Positions 1 through 7,513 of a stretch of DNA of 64,000 bases are shown piece after piece. Positions within the stretch are counted from its first letter, which is position 1; each line of letters opens with the position of its first letter. The translations under genes were made by a program, and so were the position numbers. The notes beneath the pieces were generated by a model, which was not told the DNA's origin, ran no database searches, and was given only the letters and a program-made list of their open reading frames with translations. This DNA is from Mesorhizobium huakuii. Lineage in GTDB: Bacteria > Pseudomonadota > Alphaproteobacteria > Rhizobiales > Rhizobiaceae. The stretch covers positions 124,001-188,000 of the forward strand of contig NZ_BSNY01000030.1 of assembly GCF_030160235.1 (NCBI RefSeq). Reading direction: 5' to 3'.

Positions 1-404
1 CCGAGATATTCGCGCACCAGCGTGTAGTTCGGGTCGATGCGCAGCGCTTCCTCGTAATAGCCGAGGCCGACGGTGACACGGCCGGAATGGCGGTGCGAAT
101 AGCCGAGATAGTTGAGAATGCGTGGATCCTGCTTGTTGGCGGCAAGGGTGAGCACCGAGATCGCCTCGTCATAGCGCCCGGCCATCGCCAGCGCATGGCC
201 TGCATCATAGATGCTGTCATCGTCCAGCATGCCTTCCTGGGGGGCGACGCACTTTTTCTTCTTCTTGTCCCAGACCTCTCCCTTCTTGCACTGGGTGACG
301 GTCTGGTCGCTGCCACCACTGCTGCCTGCCGCGAACACCGGGACGGCGAAGAACTGCAGCGCGACGAGGGCAGTCGCGGCCTGGATCAGCATTCTTTTAT
401 GCAT
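1..404 (-). CDS. Exported TPR protein, C-terminus cut by window edge
   Basis: Reading the minus strand from the ATG at 404 gives a protein starting MHKRMLIQAATALVALQFF, a typical signal peptide ending near residue 25. A short Lys-rich linker with two cysteines follows (QCKKGEVWDKKKKKCVAP). From about residue 64 there are two tetratricopeptide-like units with the usual small/large pattern (AGHALAMAGRYDEAISV and LGYYEEALRIDPNYT). The frame is still open at base 1, so the C-terminus lies outside the window. A very good ribosome site (AAGGAGG, about 411-417) precedes the start. The protein is probably periplasmic and used for protein-protein contacts; the partner is unknown. The call of an exported TPR protein is firm, but no specific function is. 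Confidence 0.8.
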   Translation of the reverse strand, partial: MHKRMLIQAATALVALQFFAVPVFAAGSSGGSDQTVTQCKKGEVWDKKKKKCVAPQEGMLDDDSIYDAGHALAMAGRYDEAISVLTLAANKQDPRILNYLGYSHRHSGRVTVGLGYYEEALRIDPNYTLVREYL

Positions 405-546
405 CGAAGCCTCCTTGAGGGGTGAGAATGCAACACTAACGCTAAGCGCCCCGCGTTTCATCCCGGAAAAAATCACATGGAGAACATCAGGTGACGGAGG
501 CCGGAAATCCGCTATCATCCGGGCAAACGACTGACGGAGGCGGCCC

Positions 547-972
547 GTGCAGCGACGGCTTGAAAAGGACTGGGATCTTACGATCGGCCCCGACACCGTG
601 CGCCTGTTCATCCTCAAGGCCAAGGCGCTGAGTGCCGCCGTCAACGAGGACTATGCCGACGGCGCCGAACACGAGATCGAGTTCGACGGCGACACGCACG
701 ACAATCATCACCATGACGGCCTTGCCGAGGAAAGTTCGGAAAACCTGACCGAGGAAGAACTGCGCGAGCTGATCGACGACCTCAATGTCGATGAAGCCGC
801 CGAACTGGTCGCGCTCGCCTGGGTCGGTCGCGGCGACTACGACGCCTCGGAATGGGTGGATGCCGTGACGGCGGCGCGCGAACGCGCCAACAAGCGCACG
901 GCCAAGTACCTGCTTGGCATGCCGCTGCTCGCCGACTGGCTGGAGGAAGGCCTCGAAGCGATCGGCGCGTAA
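547..972 (+). CDS. DUF3775 domain protein
   Basis: A 141-residue acidic protein starting at GTG, chosen because GGAGG at 535-539 sits at the right distance. It has the features of the DUF3775 family of alphaproteobacteria: an N-terminal segment on the pattern of DLTIGPDTVRLFILKAK, an acidic and His-rich loop (DGDTHDNHHHDG), then a helical region (LTEEELRELIDDLNVDEAAE, LVALAWVGRGDY, KYLLGMPLLADWLEEGLEA). There is no signal peptide or membrane segment, so it is cytoplasmic. No biochemical role is established for the family. The next gene follows after 76 bp on the same strand but has its own signal peptide and looks unrelated. Confidence 0.85.
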   Translation: MQRRLEKDWDLTIGPDTVRLFILKAKALSAAVNEDYADGAEHEIEFDGDTHDNHHHDGLAEESSENLTEEELRELIDDLNVDEAAELVALAWVGRGDYDASEWVDAVTAARERANKRTAKYLLGMPLLADWLEEGLEAIGA

Positions 973-1048
973 CGCTGCGGTAACCGATTGTGATCGGCCG
1001 AAAGCGTCCGTCCAGGCAACTTCGGCATGCCGGCGCCGTTTCGGAGCG

Positions 1049-2227
1049 ATGGCAACGCTGAGCTTTTCCCGACTTTGCACCTTGGCGCTGCCTCTGGCGG
1101 CTGCGGTCCTGCTGGCGACGCCGGCCGACGCCAGACATCGTCACAGGCATTACCAGCCGCTATCCCCTCGGATGGATCAGTCGTCGATACAGCGTCTCGA
1201 CCAGCCGTTGAGGCCGAAAAGCAAGCACCGCGGCAGATCACGCGGCAGGCAGCAGATCGCGCCGAAACAGACGCCACAGGAAACGCAGGAGCAGCAAACC
1301 TCGCCCGCCGAAATTCCCTTGCCAGAGCCGCGCCCCACGGACATTCCAAAGGCCAACGCCGCACCGGCGGAAGAGCAAAAGACGGAAGGTCCAAAGGCCC
1401 CTGACGCCTCCAACCAGCTCAATGAGGAAAAGGCTCGTCAGGCAAAGCAGGCACATCCCGAGCCGTCAGCCCCCGAACCTTCAGCCCGAAAGCCGTCAAC
1501 CCAAACGGAAAGCGAGCCGGAGCCGCCAGCCGAGGTGCCGATCCCGACACAAAGGCCCGACGCCACGGAACCAGAGGTTGGGCCTCCTGCCATAGCCCCG
1601 CAGCCGCCGCCAAAACCAGCGGATGCCGGCGATGAGAAAATGCTTCCCGACCCGCGCTCGGCCGACCGGCCCGGAGAAAAGCTGCCCGCCGGGGAAGTCG
1701 CCTGCCGCGATCGGCTGAAGGCGCTCGGCGTCGAATTCGAGGAGCACAGTGCGGAAAGCAATCCCGAAATCGGCTGCTCGATCCCCTACCCCCTGGTTCT
1801 TAAGAGCCTTGGCAAGTCGATCGCCATTGCCCCCGGCACGGAGCTCAACTGTCCAATGGCCGAGGCGGCGGCACGGTTTGCCGCCGACGTCATCCAACCG
1901 GCGGCGAAAGCCGAATTCGGCGCCGACCTCAAATCGATCGGCCAGGCATCGGCCTTCGTCTGCCGCCCGCGCCACGGCACCAGGAAACTGTCGGAGCACG
2001 CCTTCGGCAACGCGCTCGACATCGCCAGCTTCACCATGTCCGACGGCAGAAAGGTCGAGGTCGGTCCGACGCCCCCTGAAAAGGATGCCAAATTCCTCAC
2101 CGCCGTACGCAAGGCCGCCTGCGGTCCGTTCAAGACCGTGCTCGGGCCGGGTGCCGACGCGGACCACGCGCTGCACTTCCACCTCGATCTCGAGCCACGC
2201 CGGCATGGCGGCACGTTCTGCCAATAA
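1049..2227 (+). CDS. Extensin-like C-terminal domain protein, long Pro/Glu-rich form
   Basis: A 392-residue protein from the ATG at 1049, chosen over upstream starts because it begins with a good signal peptide (MATLSFSRLCTLALPLAAAV, cleavage near TPADA). Residues about 30-210 are low-complexity, rich in Pro, Glu, Lys and Gln, with motifs such as EIPLPEPRP and EVPIPTQRP. The C-terminal 180 residues are an extensin-like_C domain (DUF882/peptidase M15 neighbourhood): CRDRLKALGVEFEEH, CSIPYPL, ELNCPMAEA, SAFVCRPRHGTRKLSEHAFG, GNALDIASF and DADHALHFHLDLEPRRHGG. The conserved H/D positions in SEHAFGNALDIA and HFHLDL suggest a metal-binding fold. It is expected to be periplasmic and wall-associated. 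A shorter paralogue follows at 2339; the pair probably arose by tandem duplication. Confidence 0.85.
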   Translation: MATLSFSRLCTLALPLAAAVLLATPADARHRHRHYQPLSPRMDQSSIQRLDQPLRPKSKHRGRSRGRQQIAPKQTPQETQEQQTSPAEIPLPEPRPTDIPKANAAPAEEQKTEGPKAPDASNQLNEEKARQAKQAHPEPSAPEPSARKPSTQTESEPEPPAEVPIPTQRPDATEPEVGPPAIAPQPPPKPADAGDEKMLPDPRSADRPGEKLPAGEVACRDRLKALGVEFEEHSAESNPEIGCSIPYPLVLKSLGKSIAIAPGTELNCPMAEAAARFAADVIQPAAKAEFGADLKSIGQASAFVCRPRHGTRKLSEHAFGNALDIASFTMSDGRKVEVGPTPPEKDAKFLTAVRKAACGPFKTVLGPGADADHALHFHLDLEPRRHGGTFCQ

Positions 2228-2338
2228 ACGCAGCTGCAGGATGGCCGCCGCAATTCAGCCGCAGGCATGAACGCGGGCGCTGAGTTTTCCTTTACCCTTG
2301 ATCGTTAAAATGCCGGATATCCAGAAGGATTTCCGCCC

Positions 2339-3145
2339 ATGGCCGGCAAATTTCGTGCCGTGTTTTTCACCATCTTCCGCCGGTTCAAACCTGCGGCACT
2401 GCTGTCCACCGGTCTTGCGTTGGCCGCGGTTTCGGCCTGCAACACCGGCAGCGTCCTGTCGTTGCAGCCGGCGGTCGATGTCGGCGCCCAAACCTCGGCC
2501 GTGCCGCAATATACGGGCATGCAGAAGCTTGTTCCGTCCAATCCCTACATGACGCAGGCCGCCTATCCGCGCATGGATGAGCCGATGTCGCCGGTCGAAC
2601 AGATACCGGCCAGCGAAATCGACTGCCGCCAGCAGCTGAAGCGCCTTGATGTCGCCTATGCCGATGTGGCGCCGATCCATGAGGGCCAGTGCGGCATCGA
2701 CTATCCCGTAAAAGTCACGGCCATCGGCAGCGTCGAAATGAAGCCGGCCGCGACGCTGACCTGCGACATGGCCGCGACCTTCGCCGCCTGGACGAAGAAC
2801 GAACTCGTTCCCTCCGCCCGCTGGCGCTACTTCTCCGGCGTCAAGACCATCCACCAGGGCTCGAGCTATTCCTGCCGCAACATCGCCGGCGAGGGTGTTT
2901 TATCCGAGCACGGCAAGGGCAACGCACTCGACGTGATGAGCATCGAACTCAACAATGGCGACGACATCGACGTGCGCAAGCCCGGCCTGTTCGCCTTCCG
3001 CACGCGCGGCTTCCTCAACAATGTGCGCGCGGACGGCTGCCAGTATTTCACCACCGTGCTCGGACCCGGCTACAATTACGACCACCGCAACCATTTCCAT
3101 TTCGACATCAAGAACCGCAGGAACGGCTATCGCGCCTGCCGCTAG
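2339..3145 (+). CDS. Extensin-like C-terminal domain protein, short form
   Basis: A 268-residue paralogue of the preceding protein. The N-terminus (MAGKFRAVFFTIFRRFKP, then AALLSTGLALAAVSACN) is a lipoprotein-type signal with Cys after VSA. The C-terminal domain has the same landmarks as its neighbour: DCRQQLKRLDVAYADV, CGIDYPVKVTAIG, LTCDMAATFAAW, SSYSCRNIAGEGVLSEHGKG, NALDVMSIELNNGDDIDV, CQYFTTVLGPGYNYDHRNHF and HFDIKNRRNGYRACR. The Pro/Glu-rich spacer of the first copy is missing here, replaced by about 80 residues of a different linker. The C-terminal ...RACR matches ...GTFCQ of the first copy. It is likely a lipid-anchored periplasmic protein. The gene converges with the ChaC-type gene, 7 bp apart. 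Confidence 0.83.
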   Translation: MAGKFRAVFFTIFRRFKPAALLSTGLALAAVSACNTGSVLSLQPAVDVGAQTSAVPQYTGMQKLVPSNPYMTQAAYPRMDEPMSPVEQIPASEIDCRQQLKRLDVAYADVAPIHEGQCGIDYPVKVTAIGSVEMKPAATLTCDMAATFAAWTKNELVPSARWRYFSGVKTIHQGSSYSCRNIAGEGVLSEHGKGNALDVMSIELNNGDDIDVRKPGLFAFRTRGFLNNVRADGCQYFTTVLGPGYNYDHRNHFHFDIKNRRNGYRACR

Positions 3146-3152
3146 CAAATGA

Positions 3153-3869
3153 TCAGGCGGGTTCTGCGCCAGCGGCGGAAGCGATGATTTGCCGTGCCAC
3201 CAGATCCTGGATGCGCCAGAGGTTCCGGTCGTGGATACCGCTTTCCTCCAGCTTGCTGACAGTCCGGAAGAGATACTGCGCCGACGAACCCCAATGTCCG
3301 GCGGCCCGCGCCAGCGTATCCGCGACCTGCTCCGGCGGCAGCCTTCCTGCATAGGCCCTGCCATCTGGCGCGGCGACGAAGGCCAGGGCGCGTAGCGGAC
3401 CCTCCCTCGTCCGGACCTTGATCCAGCGCGGCACATTGGTTGGCGGGTTGGCATCGATCTCGCGGCGCATCAACTGGCCGAGTTGCCCGAAATGATCTTC
3501 CCGCAGCCGGTAAACAATGCCGTTGCAACTGCCACCGCGGTCGAGAGCCAGCATCAGGGCCGGCAATTCGCGGGTCCCACGCCAGCGGGTCAGTTTCAGG
3601 CAGAATGAGCGGTGCCACCCCGGCGCCGTGGCTGGGCGCTGCTCGACAGGAACGAATTCCGGATTCCAGATCAGCGAGCCGTAGGCGAACACCCACAGCG
3701 CTTCAGGCCGGTATTGCGACAACACTTGCTCGACAAGGCCGTCGAACTCCGCGTCGCTATGCTCGGCTGTTCCAGGCTCGGGGCCGGGATCCGGTTCGAT
3801 GCGCTCGACCCTCGCGACAAGGTCGGCGGTCAACGCCATCGGTCCGCGGCCTGCCGGTTTCCCCTTCAT
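3153..3869 (-). CDS. ChaC-like gamma-glutamylcyclotransferase
   Basis: A cytoplasmic protein of about 238 residues. The family signature VFAYGSLIWNPEF lies near residue 80, followed by PGWHRSFCLKLTRWRGTRE, LDRGGSCNGIVYRL and a C-terminal half ending in LFRTVSKLEESGIHDRNLW. This pattern belongs to the ChaC family, which releases 5-oxoproline from glutathione or related gamma-glutamyl peptides. The start is uncertain: ATG at 3869 (a purine-rich GGGGGCGAG upstream) is preferred, with ATG at 3839 and 3917 as alternatives. The N-terminal 70 residues are not part of the core fold. The gene diverges from the LssY-C gene at 3980. Confidence 0.85.
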   Translation of the reverse strand: MKGKPAGRGPMALTADLVARVERIEPDPGPEPGTAEHSDAEFDGLVEQVLSQYRPEALWVFAYGSLIWNPEFVPVEQRPATAPGWHRSFCLKLTRWRGTRELPALMLALDRGGSCNGIVYRLREDHFGQLGQLMRREIDANPPTNVPRWIKVRTREGPLRALAFVAAPDGRAYAGRLPPEQVADTLARAAGHWGSSAQYLFRTVSKLEESGIHDRNLWRIQDLVARQIIASAAGAEPA

Positions 3870-3979
3870 TCTCGCCCCCACGCAAAAACGATGGCCGACG
3901 ATAGACCGGCTGCGCATCGCTGGCCATTGATTTCCAGGGACCGTCAGGCAACAGATACCGTACGGATCGAGCCTCCTTC

Positions 3980-4687
3980 ATGAGCCAACGAAGCCTTCGG
4001 CGACGCGTGACAATCTGGCTGGCGTCCTTGCTGGCCGCTTATCTGGCGCTCGCCTATGTCGCGGCGCCCGAATTCTGGACGTTCCGGGAGCGCGGCTTTC
4101 GCGACCAGCGCTTCGAAATGGTGACGCACACGCCGCAGGGCATTCCGGGCGACCCGATCAATGTCGGCCTTGTCGGCACCGAGAGGGAGGTGGTCCATGC
4201 CTTCGCCGTCGCCGGTTGGGACACTGCCGACGCTGTCACCTTGAGAACCGCCATCGACATCGGCGAAAGTGTCCTGTTTTCCCGCCCCTATCCTGATGCG
4301 CCGATGAGCCGCCTGCTGTTCGAGGGCCGCGCCCAGGATCTCGCTTTCGAAAAGCCGGTTGGCGACAGCGCCGACCGGCGCCACCATGTCCGTTTCTGGC
4401 AGACCGATGCCGTCGGCGACGACGGCCGCCCGCTCTGGCTGGGGGCCGCCAGCTTCGACCGCGGCGTCGGCCTCAGCCACGACACTGGCGCCATCACCCA
4501 TCACATCGGTCCCGACATCGACGCCGAACGCGACTTCCTGATCGGCGACCTCAACGCGGCCGGTCTGCTGGCATCGACCAGCGAAATGGCGGGCATCGGC
4601 GCCACCAGGACCGGCCGCAATGGCGGCGGCGATTCCTATTTCACCGACGGCAAGGCAATCATCGGCGTGCTGAAGCAGCCGCAGTGA
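3980..4687 (+). CDS. LssY C-terminal domain protein, membrane-anchored
   Basis: A 235-residue protein with one N-terminal transmembrane helix (TIWLASLLAAYLALAYV, residues about 10-28), then a single domain of the LssY_C type. Recognisable positions are GDPINVGLVGTEREVVHAF, AGWDTADAVTLRTAI, LFSRPYPDAPMSRLLFEG, RAQDLAFEKPVGDSADRRHH, VRFWQTDAVGDDGRPLWLGA and SFDRGVGLSHDTGAITHHI. In LssY and phosphatase fusions this domain follows a PAP2 phosphatase; here it stands alone behind one helix, facing the periplasm. The domain's function is unknown. No strong ribosome site precedes the ATG. The downstream CNNM-type gene has its own leader. Confidence 0.82.
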   Translation: MSQRSLRRRVTIWLASLLAAYLALAYVAAPEFWTFRERGFRDQRFEMVTHTPQGIPGDPINVGLVGTEREVVHAFAVAGWDTADAVTLRTAIDIGESVLFSRPYPDAPMSRLLFEGRAQDLAFEKPVGDSADRRHHVRFWQTDAVGDDGRPLWLGAASFDRGVGLSHDTGAITHHIGPDIDAERDFLIGDLNAAGLLASTSEMAGIGATRTGRNGGGDSYFTDGKAIIGVLKQPQ

Positions 4688-4845
4688 AAATGGCCCTTGA
4701 GACAGAGCCGTGGTCGGAAGCGGTCTAAAATGCATCGTCTGTGCGATGCCGCGCGACCGTATCGCTTCATCAGCCCGAACTGTCATTCTCTAAAAAAGCC
4801 GGCCCGCTATTTTCGAGCGGCCCGCCGCAATGCTATTGAGCCCTC

Positions 4846-6156
4846 ATGCTATACGTCGAAATCGCTATCGTGGTCGTCCTCATCTGTGTGAACGGCCTTC
4901 TGGCAATGTCCGAACTCGCCATCGTTTCATCGCGCCCGGCACGGCTCAAGGCGATGATCGACCGTGGCGTCAACGGCGCCGGCCGGGCGCTGGATCTTGG
5001 TTCCAATCCCGGCAAGTTCCTGTCCTCGGTGCAGATCGGCATCACGCTGGTCGGCGTGCTTTCCGGCGCCTTCTCCGGCGCCACGCTGGGCGACCGGCTG
5101 TCCGTGTTCCTGGCCACGACCGGCATGCGCGAAAGCGTCGCCGATCCGCTCGGCGTCGGCATCGTCGTCGCCATCATCACCTATTTCTCGCTGATCGTCG
5201 GCGAACTGGTGCCCAAGCAGATCGCGCTGCGCGACCCCGAGCGCGTCGCCGCCCGCGCGGCCCCGGCCATGACCATCCTAGCCACCGTTTCGGCGCCCCT
5301 GGTGTTCCTGCTCGACATTTCCGGCCGCGCCATATTGTGGCTGCTTGGCCAGCGCGGCGAAAGCGAGGAGAAGGTCACCGACGAGGAGATCAAGATGCTG
5401 GTCGCCGAGGCCGAGCATCACGGCACCATCGAATCCGACGAGCGGCGCATGATCGCCGGCGTCATGCGGCTTGGCGACCGCGCCGTGCGCGCGGTGATGA
5501 CGCCGCGCACCGAGGTCGACTGGATCAACCTGCAGTCCGACGACACGACGATCCGCAAGCTGCTGATGGAAACCCAGCATTCGCGACTGCCGGCGGGTGA
5601 CGGCGGCGTCGATGTCATGGTCGGCGTCGTCCAGACGCGCGACGTGCTGGCCGCGATCCTTGCCGGCCGCACGCTCGACCCGCGCAAGCATGTGCGCGCC
5701 GCGCCCATCGTCTACGACCAGGCCGACGCGCTCGACGTGCTGCACAAGCTCAAGGAGTCCGACGTGCCGATGGCGCTGGTGCATGACGAATACGGCCATT
5801 TCGAAGGCATCGTCACGCCCGCCGATATTCTCGAAGCCATCACCGGCGTGTTCCGCGCCGACCTCGATGCAGGCGACGAGGAAAACGCCGTCAAGCGCGA
5901 GGACGGCTCATGGCTGCTCGCCGGCTACATGCAGGCCGACGAGATGGCCGAGATTCTGGGCTTCGACCTGCCCGAAAACCGCGACTACGAGACCGTCGCC
6001 GGCTACGTGCTGTCGCACATGCACCATCTGCCGGCGACCGGCGAATGCGTCGACGCGCAGGGATGGCGCTTCGAGGTGGTCGACCTCGACGGCCGCCGCA
6101 TCGACAAGCTGATCGCCACCCGCCTGCCCGGCACCCACCGCGAGGCGGTGCGCTGA
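4846..6156 (+). CDS. CNNM/CorC-type hemolysin-family membrane protein
   Basis: A 436-residue protein with the classic three-part order of the family. Residues 1-200 are a DUF21/CNNM membrane domain (MLYVEIAIVVVLICVNGLLA, SELAIVSSRPARLKAM, SVQIGITLVGVLSGAFSG, IVGELVPKQIALRDPE). Residues about 205-335 are a CBS pair (VMTPRTEVDWINL, MALVHDEYGHFEGIVTPADI). The last 90 residues are a CorC_HlyC domain (DGSWLLAGYMQADEMAEILG, GYVLSHMHHLP). Homologues are inner-membrane proteins linked to Mg2+ or Co2+ export; the name hemolysin is historical. Length and motifs are normal. No clear Shine-Dalgarno site is visible before the ATG. Confidence 0.92.
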   Translation: MLYVEIAIVVVLICVNGLLAMSELAIVSSRPARLKAMIDRGVNGAGRALDLGSNPGKFLSSVQIGITLVGVLSGAFSGATLGDRLSVFLATTGMRESVADPLGVGIVVAIITYFSLIVGELVPKQIALRDPERVAARAAPAMTILATVSAPLVFLLDISGRAILWLLGQRGESEEKVTDEEIKMLVAEAEHHGTIESDERRMIAGVMRLGDRAVRAVMTPRTEVDWINLQSDDTTIRKLLMETQHSRLPAGDGGVDVMVGVVQTRDVLAAILAGRTLDPRKHVRAAPIVYDQADALDVLHKLKESDVPMALVHDEYGHFEGIVTPADILEAITGVFRADLDAGDEENAVKREDGSWLLAGYMQADEMAEILGFDLPENRDYETVAGYVLSHMHHLPATGECVDAQGWRFEVVDLDGRRIDKLIATRLPGTHREAVR

Positions 6157-6190
6157 TTGTTTCAATGTCAGCTTCGGATTGCGCGGCCGG

Positions 6191-7513
6191 CTACCGCTCC
6201 GTGAACGTGCGAGCGAAGGAATCGAGCATCGGCCGTGCCAGATACTCGAGGAAAGTCCGGTCGCCAGTGCTGATGAACGCCTCGACCGGCGTTCCGGGGT
6301 AAAGCTGCTCGGGCTTCACGCCGGGCGGCAGGTCGGCGGCAATCCTGAGTTTGACGCGGAAGTAGGGCTCGTGTGTCGCCTCGTCGATGAGCCGGTCCGC
6401 GGAAATTTGTGCCACGGTGGCTGAAACCTCGGGGGTGAGCCGCATGTTCAGGGCGGACAGTCGCAGTTTCGCCGGTTGGCCGACACGGACCTGATCGACG
6501 TCCTTCGGCCGCAGCCTTGCATCGACAATCAGACCCGGCGCCGTGGGCAGGATCTCCATGATCTTTTCGCCGCGGGCAATCACGCTGCCCTTGGCATTAT
6601 AGGTCGAGGACACCACGATGCCCGCGGCCGGTGCCTTGATCGTCGTGCGCCGCAGCACCGCCTCGGCCGCCCTGATCTGTTCCTCGACGTCGGCCAGGTT
6701 GGAACGAACCTCGTCCAGCTTCGTCAGCGCCTCCTCCACGCGTTGCGTGGTCAGGCGCTCGATCTGTTCCTGGGCTTCGACGATCTGGGTGTTGGCCGCC
6801 GCCAGATTGGCTTCCAGCGCCCCGGCCTGCCCGATGAGATCGGCCTCGCTGCGCAAAAGCTGCGAGTATTCGGTGCGATTGGTGAGGCCCTTGTCCAGCA
6901 GGCCGGCTTTGATGCCGAGCTCCTTCTTCACGATTTCAGCCTGTTGCTGAACGGCCTCTTTCTGGGACTCCAACCCAACGACCGACTGCCGATGCATGAC
7001 TAAGCGTTGGGCGAGGATCGATTGTTCCGATCGGAACCGGGCGAGCCTGGCATCGAATTCCTTCTGCTGCTCTCGGATCAGGGCTTCGAAATCGGCCTGG
7101 AGCGATGCTGGCGCCGGTTTGGTGATCGGCGCGAGCCTGTCCAGCCCGTCGCGTTCCGCCTCCAGCCGCGCCGCGGCCGCCCTGAGCGCGATCGACTGTC
7201 TCGTCAGCCGGTTGAGTTCGGCCTGCGCGGCTGTCGGATCCAGCACGATCAGATCCTGCGCCTGTTGCACGCGATCGCCGTCATGGACCAGCAGCTCCTC
7301 GATGATGCCGCCCTCCGGATGCTGGATCAGGATGTTTCCGCCGGTCGCCGAGATCGTGCCTTGCGTGATCACCGCTCCGGACAAGGGCGCGCTGACGGCC
7401 CAATAACCAAAGCAACCCACCAACAGCGCCGTTGCCGCGTATCCGGCGAATGCCACGCGCCTTATGTTGGTACGCGGGTTGCCCTCCCAGGCGAGGCTCT
7501 GCACCGCCATCAT
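6191..7513 (-). CDS. HlyD-family type I secretion adaptor (PrsE-like)
   Basis: A 440-residue membrane fusion protein. It has a short cytoplasmic N-terminus, one transmembrane helix near residues 25-42 (FAGYAATALLVGCFGYWAV), and a lipoyl half-motif (VITQGTISATGGNILIQHPE). A long alpha-helical hairpin of coiled coil spans about residues 95-290. The second lipoyl half (IKAPAAGIVVSSTYNAKG) and a beta-barrel C-terminal region ending in the family pattern PGTPVEAFISTGDRTFLEYL complete it. The start ATG overlaps the stop of the upstream ABC gene (ATGA), indicating translational coupling. With the ABC permease it forms the inner-membrane part of a type I secretion system; an outer-membrane TolC partner is not in the window. 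The likely substrate is the RTX/GH16 glycanase encoded first in the same unit. Confidence 0.93.
   Translation of the reverse strand: MMAVQSLAWEGNPRTNIRRVAFAGYAATALLVGCFGYWAVSAPLSGAVITQGTISATGGNILIQHPEGGIIEELLVHDGDRVQQAQDLIVLDPTAAQAELNRLTRQSIALRAAAARLEAERDGLDRLAPITKPAPASLQADFEALIREQQKEFDARLARFRSEQSILAQRLVMHRQSVVGLESQKEAVQQQAEIVKKELGIKAGLLDKGLTNRTEYSQLLRSEADLIGQAGALEANLAAANTQIVEAQEQIERLTTQRVEEALTKLDEVRSNLADVEEQIRAAEAVLRRTTIKAPAAGIVVSSTYNAKGSVIARGEKIMEILPTAPGLIVDARLRPKDVDQVRVGQPAKLRLSALNMRLTPEVSATVAQISADRLIDEATHEPYFRVKLRIAADLPPGVKPEQLYPGTPVEAFISTGDRTFLEYLARPMLDSFARTFTER

Noticed and set aside
4697-4891. 64-codon frame between the LssY-C and CNNM genes
   Set aside because: No start signal, Cys/Arg-rich composition, and it overlaps the CNNM start.
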